A stretch of 5,064 nt of DNA, taken from Nitrospiria bacterium (GTDB lineage: Bacteria > Nitrospirota > CAKKRA01 > 9FT-COMBO-42-15). Numbering within the stretch: position 1 is the stretch's first letter; each line of letters begins with the position of its first letter. Shown one piece after another: positions 1 to 5,064 of the stretch. The translations under genes were made by a program, and so were the position numbers. Location of the stretch: the NCBI GenBank assembly GCA_919903585.1, contig CAKKST010000243.1, forward strand, positions 1 to 5,064, written 5' to 3'. The notes beneath the pieces were generated by a model. That model was not told the DNA's origin. It saw only the letters and a list, made by a program, of their open reading frames with translations, and made no database searches.

Positions 1-382
1 TATCAAAGGCCGATGTTAAGAGTGCATCGCCTGCAAGTATGGCAATAGATTCGCCATATACCTTATGGTTTGTGGGCCTTCCCCGCCTGAAATCATCATT
101 ATCCATTGCAGGCAGGTCATCATGTATCAGTGAATATGTGTGCACAAGCTCAATAGCAGATGCCGCAGGAAGCACAGCATCCGCATCCCCGCCAACTGCC
201 TCGCAGGAGGCAATACACAAAATGGGCCTTATCCTCTTTCCGCCTGCAAAAAGGCTGTATCGTATGGCCTGATGCAGCGCCTTGGGATGCATGTCAGCCT
301 TTGGCAGATAATCATCAAGAACCTTATCAACCTGCCCCCGCTTCTCCTTTAAATATTCTTTTAAAGCAGCCCCTGTCTTCAT
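1..382 (-). CDS. ispA: Polyprenyl (farnesyl/geranylgeranyl) diphosphate synthase, IspA type, C-terminus beyond window
   Basis: This cytoplasmic prenyltransferase condenses isopentenyl diphosphate with allylic diphosphates to make C15/C20 prenyl diphosphates for carrier lipids and quinones. Translating the minus strand from the ATG at 382-380 gives 127 residues without a stop up to the window edge; the family is usually about 290-300 residues, so over half is missing. Visible hallmarks are GGKRIRP (residues 47-53), which binds the IPP diphosphate, then HTYSLIHDDLPAMD with the first aspartate-rich motif D88-D89-x4-D94, then RRGRPTNH (about 99-106) and the start of helix AGDALL. The DDx4D spacing is the bacterial IspA form. 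The start lies 2 nt after the xseB stop, so the two are probably cotranscribed and translationally coupled; the purine-rich GAGTGAGA before the ATG is only a weak Shine-Dalgarno. Chain length (FPP or GGPP) cannot be decided. In many bacteria dxs follows, but that is outside the window. The second Asp-rich motif is not visible. Confidence 0.95.
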   Translation of the reverse strand, partial: MKTGAALKEYLKEKRGQVDKVLDDYLPKADMHPKALHQAIRYSLFAGGKRIRPILCIASCEAVGGDADAVLPAASAIELVHTYSLIHDDLPAMDNDDFRRGRPTNHKVYGESIAILAGDALLTSAFD

Positions 383-384
383 TC

Positions 385-618
385 TCACTCTGACTCTTTT
401 AATTCAAAGGGCTTAAGCAGTCTGATGCCATTTTTATCTTTTAATAAAATCTCCACCTTCTTCTCTGCCTCATCAAGCCTCTTTAAACAAATTTGATAGA
501 GCTTTACCCCTTCTTCAAAAAGCTTAATGGAATCATCAAGAGGAATATCCCCTGCCTCAAGCCTATTTACAATCTCCTCAAGCCTCTTAATCGCCTCTTC
601 AAACCTTATTTCCTTCAA
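385..618 (-). CDS. xseB: Exodeoxyribonuclease VII small subunit
   Basis: This is the small non-catalytic subunit of exonuclease VII, which with XseA degrades single-stranded DNA from both ends in the cytoplasm. The 77-residue length fits the family. The sequence matches its helical-hairpin pattern: FEEAIKRLEEIVNRLEAG (residues 6-23), IPLDDSIKLFEEGVKLY (25-41), then CLKRLDEAEKKVEIL (44-58). The start is TTG at 618-616. It is chosen because a strong AGGGGGA Shine-Dalgarno lies 7 nt upstream, no ATG or GTG fits the family start, and the frame closes with TAA at 651-649. A promoter sits about 20 nt upstream, so xseB looks like the first gene of an xseB-ispA unit. xseA, often adjacent, is not next to it here. 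The spacer between Shine-Dalgarno and start is all T, giving a T9 run. Confidence 0.93.
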   Translation of the reverse strand: MKEIRFEEAIKRLEEIVNRLEAGDIPLDDSIKLFEEGVKLYQICLKRLDEAEKKVEILLKDKNGIRLLKPFELKESE

Positions 619-625
619 AAAAAAA

Positions 626-632
626 TCCCCCT
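626..632 (-). promoter_or_regulatory. Shine-Dalgarno of xseB
   Basis: AGGGGGA on the minus strand is followed by seven T residues and then the TTG start codon at 618. It decides the non-ATG start. The spacer is a homopolymer that runs into the start codon (T9 in total), which makes the spacing mutable by slippage. Confidence 0.75.
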
Positions 633-645
633 GTTTTGTTACCCT

Positions 646-674
646 ACATTAACAAAAAGGGCTTGTGGTGTCAA
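646..674 (-). promoter_or_regulatory. Predicted sigma-70 promoter for xseB-ispA
   Basis: A perfect -35 hexamer TTGACA (674-669) is separated by 17 bp from TAATGT (651-646). The latter is a modest -10 but is preceded by TG-T, forming an extended -10. The predicted transcription start is near 639, giving a leader of about 21 nt that contains the AGGGGGA Shine-Dalgarno. Its position just after the end of the upstream gene supports a new transcription unit. This is sequence matching only. Confidence 0.6.
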
Positions 675-698
675 GTAGTATGAAGTAAAGGAATACAA

Positions 699-724
699 GC
701 ACCACTCCGTAATTATGATGGTGC
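699..724 (-). terminator. Weak terminator-like hairpin after the DedA-PAP2 gene
   Basis: On the minus strand GCACCAT (724-718) can pair with GTGGTGC (705-699), one pair being a T-G wobble, around a 12-nt loop that contains the stop codon of the DedA-PAP2 gene. The sequence after it (TTGTATTCCTTT) is T-rich but not a clean T run, so this is at best a weak intrinsic terminator. Its place between two predicted transcription units is the main support. Confidence 0.3.
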
Positions 725-2059
725 GCTCTTATAAAATTGCTTGATCGTATTCACCATAATAATGCTGAATACAAGCCATGAAAACCCTGCAGCATATCCT
801 CCAAGCACATCTGTCAGCCAGTGCACATTGAGATAAACACGACTAATACCAACGAGAATGATTAGAAGGATTGATACTGAAAATATTATAAACCTCAATG
901 TTTCAGCCTTTATCAATTTCCATGTTACATAGATTAAAAAACCATATACTATCACTGCTGAGAAGGCATGTCCACTTGGGAAACTATAACCATGTGCCGT
1001 TACCAGTTGTTGGTCTGGCCTCGGCCTGTGAAAAAAAAGCTTCAAAAGAACCAAAACAGTTTCCCCACCGCCGACTACCAGAAAGATGGTAAAAAGATTC
1101 CACCAATACTTTTTATACAAAAGGTATATGGCCATTGCACCGCATATAAGCAGGGATAGATAGACACCGCCAAGATTGGTTATGTCTACCATAAATCTCG
1201 TTATTTGAGGAGTGATGATCCCCTCCACAAAACTCTGTATTCTGAAGTCCAGGTAAAACAGCGTCTCCTTATCTACCAAATCCTCAATAATTTCACCAAA
1301 GGAGAGAAGGGCCAGCATAAGAAGGACAATACCCATTGTGAGATTCAATCCGTACCACTCTCCGGTACTAAAACGACTTTTTACAACCTTCCATGTCTTC
1401 GGCATCTGAGATGATAGCCTTCTATCAATCCATCCAGCCCTTTCCTTGATAAATCGCCTTCTTTTCGTAAGAAAAAAATAAAGAAATATTACAACAACGC
1501 CGAAAACAAACGCAAAAACTCCAAGCCGGCCAAAGTATACCTTTATTATGCCCCAGCTATTGCCGGCAAAATAACCGAGCAATGAAAATGTTGTCGCCCA
1601 TGCAATTCCTCCAGCCACATTAAAAAAGAGGAATCTTGAGTAACGCATCTTTGATATTCCTGCAACAACAGGAGCAAATGCCCTGAGCCACGCCATGAAA
1701 CGGCCAAAGAACACGGTCTTTCCACCATGTTTGTCAAAGTACCCCTTAGCCTCATCAAGGTACTCCTTTTTGAAAAAGAAGTATTTTCCATACTTCAGGA
1801 AAAACCCTTCTCCAAACCTGTGTCCGATAAAATATCCCACTGTGTCACCCATAATCGCACCTACTGAGGCAACCCATACCACATCGCCCAGTTCAAGAAT
1901 TCCCCTTGATGCCAGTAGTCCGGCTATAACCACCATACTCTCACCAGGCACAAGGAAGCCAAGGAATGCCGAGGTCTCAAGAAAGGTCATCAGGAATAAA
2001 ACATAGTATCCCCAGTGATTGAGATGAGGTAAAATAATATTAAAAATAAGTTTTTCCAT
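713..2059 (-). CDS. DedA-family / PAP2 phosphatase fusion membrane protein
   Basis: This 448-residue inner-membrane protein has two domains. Residues about 1-200 are DedA (SNARE-associated/VTT): FLETSAFLGFLVPGES (26-41) with acidic residues E28 and E40, GDTVGYFIGHRFG (71-83), and GRFMAWLRAFAP (119-130). R120 and R126 match the spacing of the two essential arginines of E. coli YqjA. A basic linker (about 199-230, RRR and RR clusters) should be cytoplasmic. Residues about 236-440 are PAP2 phosphatase with all three catalytic motifs: K340-x6-RP, PSGH (361-364, His acid/base) and SR-x5-H-x3-D (S406, R407, H413 nucleophile, D417). DedA proteins are linked to undecaprenyl-phosphate translocation, and several PAP2 enzymes remove phosphate from undecaprenyl pyrophosphate. 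Carrier-lipid dephosphorylation and recycling is therefore the likely but unproven role; phosphatidylglycerophosphate or another lipid phosphate is possible. The ATG at 2059 has no evident Shine-Dalgarno and follows a small ORF by 8 nt, suggesting coupling. Confidence 0.93.
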   Translation of the reverse strand: MEKLIFNIILPHLNHWGYYVLFLMTFLETSAFLGFLVPGESMVVIAGLLASRGILELGDVVWVASVGAIMGDTVGYFIGHRFGEGFFLKYGKYFFFKKEYLDEAKGYFDKHGGKTVFFGRFMAWLRAFAPVVAGISKMRYSRFLFFNVAGGIAWATTFSLLGYFAGNSWGIIKVYFGRLGVFAFVFGVVVIFLYFFLTKRRRFIKERAGWIDRRLSSQMPKTWKVVKSRFSTGEWYGLNLTMGIVLLMLALLSFGEIIEDLVDKETLFYLDFRIQSFVEGIITPQITRFMVDITNLGGVYLSLLICGAMAIYLLYKKYWWNLFTIFLVVGGGETVLVLLKLFFHRPRPDQQLVTAHGYSFPSGHAFSAVIVYGFLIYVTWKLIKAETLRFIIFSVSILLIILVGISRVYLNVHWLTDVLGGYAAGFSWLVFSIIMVNTIKQFYKSAPS

Positions 2060-2067
2060 CTTTGAAA

Positions 2068-2169
2068 TTACAAAAATATTTTATTCCATCTGAACTTAAA
2101 ATTCCTAAGAACCAAATAGATCGCAAGGAATGCTATAGCCAATAAAATCCCTAAACGCAGGGGAAGCAC
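2068..2169 (-). CDS. Possible small single-pass membrane protein (33 residues)
   Basis: The gap between the DUF202 gene and the DedA-PAP2 gene holds an open frame starting at GTG (2169-2167) and ending with TAA at 2070-2068. The peptide begins VLPLRLGILLAIAFLAIYLV, one hydrophobic helix, and continues with a basic tail (RNFKFRWNK) that should face the cytoplasm. AAGGA (2185-2181) lies 11 nt upstream, a slightly long but usable Shine-Dalgarno spacing. The stop is 8 nt before the ATG of the next gene, which lacks its own clear Shine-Dalgarno. The frame is also continuous with the DUF202 gene beyond its TAA: 15 further sense codons link that stop to the GTG. It could therefore be a remnant of a longer DUF202 tail. 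I do not recognise a family. Confidence 0.35.
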   Translation of the reverse strand: MLPLRLGILLAIAFLAIYLVLRNFKFRWNKIFL

Positions 2170-2214
2170 ATTAAAGAAATTCCTTAAGAAAGGAGTCCGG
2201 TATATTCTATCACC

Positions 2215-2613
2215 TTAAATACTATGAACCAGATAAATTACAAGAAAGATTCCAATTACAAGAATGGATATGGCAAGCAGCACATTGAGTATTTGTGATG
2301 GTCTATAAGTATCCTCATCAATTTGTTTTTCAACCTTTTTATATCTGATAAATGCAAGCACACCCATTAATGCGCCGAGGCCAACAAGAAAAATTCCAAA
2401 GACTGATGAATATCCGCGTGGAGGAGGGACAACCTCTTTCCCCAAAAAATAGGATAACTGTTTAAGGAATAGTGCGAATTTCTCAACAACGAAGCCAAAG
2501 GCCATTATCCCTACACTTGTCCTTATCCATGCAAGGAAAGTCCTCTCATTGGCCATGTGGACACGGCGGTTGCTAACTTTTCGGGATTTTTTATCCTCTA
2601 TTATCTCATGCAT
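2215..2613 (-). CDS. DUF202 family membrane protein (YidH-like)
   Basis: This 132-residue inner-membrane protein belongs to the DUF202 family. The signature NERTFLAWIRTSVGIMAFGF (residues 22-41) is the family's conserved N-terminal stretch leading into helix 1. Further helices lie at about 69-89 and 108-130, with the charged segment RYKKVEKQIDED between them probably cytoplasmic. A polar loop containing PPPRG (63-67) separates helices 1 and 2. Molecular function is unknown for the family, so only location and topology can be stated. The ATG at 2613 is taken as the start because the basic leader MHEIIEDKKSRK is plausible and no better in-frame start has a Shine-Dalgarno; M20 is the alternative. 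A near-consensus promoter lies about 70 nt upstream, making this the probable first gene of a membrane-protein unit with the small ORF and the DedA-PAP2 gene. Confidence 0.85.
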   Translation of the reverse strand: MHEIIEDKKSRKVSNRRVHMANERTFLAWIRTSVGIMAFGFVVEKFALFLKQLSYFLGKEVVPPPRGYSSVFGIFLVGLGALMGVLAFIRYKKVEKQIDEDTYRPSQILNVLLAISILVIGIFLVIYLVHSI

Positions 2614-2681
2614 TTTAGACTATTTATCTATCCTTTTATTTTCCACTGATGAGTTAATCTGCAATCCTCTTTTTAACTCCA

Positions 2682-2710
2682 CTTATACCACTTTAAGAGA
2701 CACTTATCAA
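2682..2710 (-). promoter_or_regulatory. Predicted sigma-70 promoter for the DUF202 / DedA-PAP2 unit
   Basis: On the minus strand TTGATA (2710-2705) and TATAAG (2687-2682) each match consensus at five of six positions and are separated by exactly 17 bp. The predicted transcription start is near 2675, giving a 5' leader of about 60 nt before the DUF202 ATG. The rest of the 156-base gap (2614-2769) is AT-rich. I see no convincing terminator for the upstream PEP-synthase-like gene in it. Confidence 0.6.
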
Positions 2711-2769
2711 TACATAAAAAGCATCTCCCTCCCCACAATTCCAATTCTATCCTTGATTCTCAATTAAAT

Positions 2770-5064
2770 CTAATATTTACCTTCCATGAAGCTCCTTGCA
2801 TAACGTTCAACTGCGCTGTCATCATGGAGCATTGCATCCATCTGCCTTGTATAGGCAATCAGCCTGCCCAGATGGTCAAGGATTTTCTCTATCTCCTCCT
2901 GCCTGAGCCCGGCAAGCCTCGCAATGATAAGGTCTCCCTTTGTCTTGATGTTAAAACCATATTCCTTTAGAATGAGGGAGATAAGCCCTACCCTCCTTGA
3001 ACGTTTTACAATATCAGCGGCGCCCCCAACGAAGCGAAAATATATGTGGTTATTTCTCGCATTTTCACTGCAGTAGCAGTCAAGCAGATTAAAGTGATAG
3101 CCGAATCTGAGGTTCAGATTCATGTATTCCCTTGACACAATTGCAGTATTATATTCCACATCCTTCATACCCTCTGACATTATATCTGTCATTCTTACCA
3201 TGCTTGTAAAAAAATCCTTCATCTTAAGAGAGACCATGTCAGAGCGCCAGACGCCCGGATGGAGCATTCCCTTAATAATTGCCCTGAGAGGCACAGATAT
3301 GATTTGTTCAAAGGCAGCGCTCCTTTGGCCTTTTTCAATATCCAGACCACCGCCAATATCTATTACAATAATACCAGTGGGTATCGGCAAATCAAGTTTA
3401 ACAGATGAAAGGCCTTTTGCTCCCTCTTGTGCATTCTCCACCAGCTCTGTAACAGCCTTTTCGTGGATGAATCTGAGGATATCGTGCATGGTTTTGCATC
3501 CTTCAGGCGTGAAGTTATCGGATAATGGGTCAATGAGATTCAGAGGTGATATATACCTGAGCATATATCTTTTCTTCCTGAATTCATAGAGTTCTTCCAT
3601 CCTCACAGGACCTATGTCAGCCTGTTTCAGGAGTTCTTCTGAAATCCCATCATAAATAGTTATATTTCCTTCATCGGCAGCGACTGTGATCTCCTGTCCG
3701 TGTTTGAGGACATAAGTGGCATTGGCTGTATTAACTACTGTTGGAATCCTGAATTCCCTGCATAATGCTGCCATGTGGCTTGTAGGTGTTCCGATATCCG
3801 TTATAATTGCAGAGGCATAGGGCATAACCTTTATGAAATTAGAAGAGTCATTCCTTGCCACGAGGACAGCTCCCTTAGGAAAATTATTCAGTTCATCCAT
3901 GTGCTTTAAAATAAAGACCCTGCCTGCAACAACACCCCTTTGAACAACTATGCCTTTATCTTTCATCAGCGCTGTTTGTAATTTTGTAGCGGAGCCCTCT
4001 TGCCCCTTGCCCCTTGACCCTTGACCCTGATTTTCTGAAATCCTTAATGGTCTCGCCTGTAAAATAAAAATCCTTCCGTCCCTGTCAATTGCCCATTCAA
4101 TGTCCTGTGGTTTTCTAAAATATCTTTCAATTGCAACGGCCTCTCTTGCAAGTTCTGATACCAGTTCCTCTGTAAGGCACGGTTTTTCAACCATGCTGTC
4201 AGGGGTTGCAATTTTCTCTGTCCCACCTTTTCCAAGGCTAACTATCATGGATTCTTTCCTGCCGCGCCTCATGTCAATTATTTCAGGATTAACATCCTTC
4301 TTCACAATATAAAGGTCTGAATCTACCTGACCTTCAACTACCGATATGCCTAATCCCCATGCGGCATTTATCATCAGTGTGTCAGTATCTCCTTCGGGAT
4401 TTGCAGAATAAATAACACCGCTTGATAATGCATCCACCATTAACATACAGCCCGCCGCCATTTTTAACTTCCCGATTTCAAATCCTAATTGCCTCTGATA
4501 TGAAAAAGCCCCTTCAGAAAATAGACTTCCAACAACCCTCTTGTAAGCCTCTAAGATTGCCTCTCTATTGAGGGGGACATTTAAAACGCTCTCAAATTGC
4601 CCGGCAAAGGAGAATTCACTGTCTTCTTCCTCTGCGCTGCTCCTTACAGCAAAAAAACAACTCTCTCCGCGATTTGCTTTAATCTTCTCAATGGCCTTAT
4701 CAACGGCAATTTCAAGGTCAGCGGGGATTTCAGAGTTTATTATCAGCCCCTGCAATTCCTTCATCTGTGATTCTGTGGCATCGGTATTAAGGGCTTGAAT
4801 CCTTTCCTTAAGATTGTTATGCCTTATCAGTTCATCAAAGGCAATGGTTGTTATGGCAAAGCCCCCGGGGATATTGATTTTCAAAAAATTCTTCAATTCA
4901 GATAGGTTAGAATTCTTGCCGCCGACCACAGGATACTTATCCCACGTGATATTCTCATAAAATATAACCATTTCCCCTGATGATGGAGGCACACCGTATA
5001 TCATCCTTTTGATCTGTTCATCAATGCTGTTAAATACATCATGTAGCCGCAGGTATTTATTCTC
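2770..5064 (-). CDS. PEP synthase/PPDK-like protein with non-canonical C-terminal domain, N-terminus beyond window
   Basis: Residue numbers count from the first in-window Met (5004-5002). The N-terminal PPDK-type ATP-grasp domain (about 17-320) has VGGKNSNLSEL (27-37), AVRSSAEEEDSEFSFAGQFE (119-138), SSGVIYSANP (194-203), AAWGLGISVVEG (214-225) and IEWAIDRDGRIFILQARP (302-319), so ATP-binding residues look intact. A QGQG-rich linker (about 324-337) leads to the phosphohistidine swivel domain (about 350-455). There, GTPTSHMAALCREFRIPTVV (405-424) carries the probable phospho-acceptor His410. Canonical PEP synthase or PPDK would then have a PEP/pyruvate TIM barrel of about 300 residues. Its hallmarks (a RTEFLF-like motif, GTNDLTQ, CGE) are absent. 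Residues about 466-744 are a different, soluble sequence. Autophosphorylation of His410 by ATP is likely; the acceptor is unknown. All 20 codons upstream of Met1 are open (ending ...FNSIDEQIKR), and AAAAGG abuts that ATG too closely to be its Shine-Dalgarno, so the true start probably lies beyond 5064. PEP synthase activity should not be assumed. Confidence 0.88.
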   Translation of the reverse strand, partial: ENKYLRLHDVFNSIDEQIKRMIYGVPPSSGEMVIFYENITWDKYPVVGGKNSNLSELKNFLKINIPGGFAITTIAFDELIRHNNLKERIQALNTDATESQMKELQGLIINSEIPADLEIAVDKAIEKIKANRGESCFFAVRSSAEEEDSEFSFAGQFESVLNVPLNREAILEAYKRVVGSLFSEGAFSYQRQLGFEIGKLKMAAGCMLMVDALSSGVIYSANPEGDTDTLMINAAWGLGISVVEGQVDSDLYIVKKDVNPEIIDMRRGRKESMIVSLGKGGTEKIATPDSMVEKPCLTEELVSELAREAVAIERYFRKPQDIEWAIDRDGRIFILQARPLRISENQGQGSRGKGQEGSATKLQTALMKDKGIVVQRGVVAGRVFILKHMDELNNFPKGAVLVARNDSSNFIKVMPYASAIITDIGTPTSHMAALCREFRIPTVVNTANATYVLKHGQEITVAADEGNITIYDGISEELLKQADIGPVRMEELYEFRKKRYMLRYISPLNLIDPLSDNFTPEGCKTMHDILRFIHEKAVTELVENAQEGAKGLSSVKLDLPIPTGIIVIDIGGGLDIEKGQRSAAFEQIISVPLRAIIKGMLHPGVWRSDMVSLKMKDFFTSMVRMTDIMSEGMKDVEYNTAIVSREYMNLNLRFGYHFNLLDCYCSENARNNHIYFRFVGGAADIVKRSRRVGLISLILKEYGFNIKTKGDLIIARLAGLRQEEIEKILDHLGRLIAYTRQMDAMLHDDSAVERYARSFMEGKY
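3999..4026. repeat. Four-copy 7-bp tandem repeat inside the PEP-synthase-like gene
   Basis: On the plus strand the array reads CTTGCCC, CTTGCCC, CTTGACC, CTTGACC, followed by a partial CTGA. It encodes the Q/G/R/K-rich linker between the ATP-grasp and swivel domains. Because the unit is 7 bp, gain or loss of one unit would shift the frame, while three units (21 bp) would keep it. The location at a flexible domain boundary fits a tolerated expansion. Confidence 0.8.

Noticed and set aside
39..393. Several overlapping plus-strand frames of 70-77 codons
   Set aside because: All are antisense to the IspA-type gene, which has unambiguous prenyltransferase motifs.
661..705. Alternative pairings GCTTGT/ACAAGC and GTGGTG/CACCAC around the xseB -35 box, considered as an operator
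   Set aside because: The stems are short, mutually exclusive and have loops of about 28 nt. There is no clear dyad of regulator-binding length.
1695..2006. 103-codon plus-strand open frame
   Set aside because: It is the antisense shadow of the DedA domain, whose motifs are clear on the minus strand. No Shine-Dalgarno or recognisable domain.
2215..2613. DUF202 gene considered as part of a transporter or toxin pair with the DedA-PAP2 gene
   Set aside because: Co-orientation and a shared promoter are the only links. Nothing in either sequence indicates a toxin, antitoxin or transport partner.
2712..2729. Five-codon leader-like ORF (MLFMY) behind a GGGGAGGGAG purine run on the minus strand
   Set aside because: The purine run abuts the ATG, and the predicted -35 element begins within the end of this ORF, so it would not be on the downstream transcript. 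Likely chance.
3122..3589. 155-codon open frame on the plus strand
   Set aside because: It lies entirely antisense to the C-terminal region of the PEP-synthase-like gene. Its translation is rich in Ser/Ile/Leu without family motifs, and the minus-strand frame clearly explains the bases.
1..5064. CRISPR arrays, tRNA/rRNA genes, insertion sequences, attachment sites
   Set aside because: No spaced direct repeats, no clover-leaf-like sequence, no transposase or terminal inverted repeats were seen. The only repeat array is the 7-bp tandem at 3999-4026.

Overview
All genes supported in this window lie on the minus strand, so transcription runs from high to low coordinates. Base composition is moderately AT-rich by eye. 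The gene set suggests a free-living Gram-negative-type bacterium: an xseB-ispA pair, a DedA-PAP2 membrane fusion, a DUF202 protein and a PEP-synthase-like protein with an atypical C-terminus. Proteins resembling that last one are familiar to me from Geobacter-like Deltaproteobacteria and Nitrospirota. That placement is an impression from protein style and is weak.

Layout, in transcription order. (1) 5064-2770: a PEP synthase/PPDK-like protein. The frame is still open at the window edge, so its true N-terminus is outside. It has a complete-looking ATP-grasp domain and a phosphohistidine 'TSH' swivel domain. In place of the PEP/pyruvate TIM barrel it carries about 275 residues of unassigned sequence. 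(2) 2769-2614: an intergenic region with a near-consensus sigma-70 promoter (TTGATA-17-TATAAG). (3) 2613-2215: a three-helix DUF202 membrane protein. (4) 2169-2068: a probable small single-helix membrane ORF with a GTG start, filling most of the gap before the next gene. (5) 2059-713: a 448-residue DedA-PAP2 fusion, starting 8 nt after the small ORF stops and lacking a visible Shine-Dalgarno. (6) 724-619: a weak terminator-like hairpin, then a second good promoter (TTGACA-17-extended TAATGT). (7) 618-385: xseB, with a TTG start behind a strong Shine-Dalgarno and a T9 tract. (8) 382-1: the N-terminal 127 residues of an IspA-type polyprenyl diphosphate synthase, starting 2 nt after xseB stops and running off the window.

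Functionally, the left half is isoprenoid and lipid-carrier themed. IspA makes short prenyl diphosphates, precursors of undecaprenyl carriers. The DedA-PAP2 fusion pairs a domain family linked to undecaprenyl-phosphate translocation with one that includes undecaprenyl-pyrophosphate phosphatases. The two lie in separate predicted transcription units, so a joint role is inference. The most unusual gene is the PEP-synthase-like protein, which keeps the nucleotide and phospho-His modules but seems to have exchanged its PEP/pyruvate catalytic domain. No RNA genes, CRISPR arrays, insertion sequences or integration signatures were seen. No intergenic stretch exceeds 160 bases.
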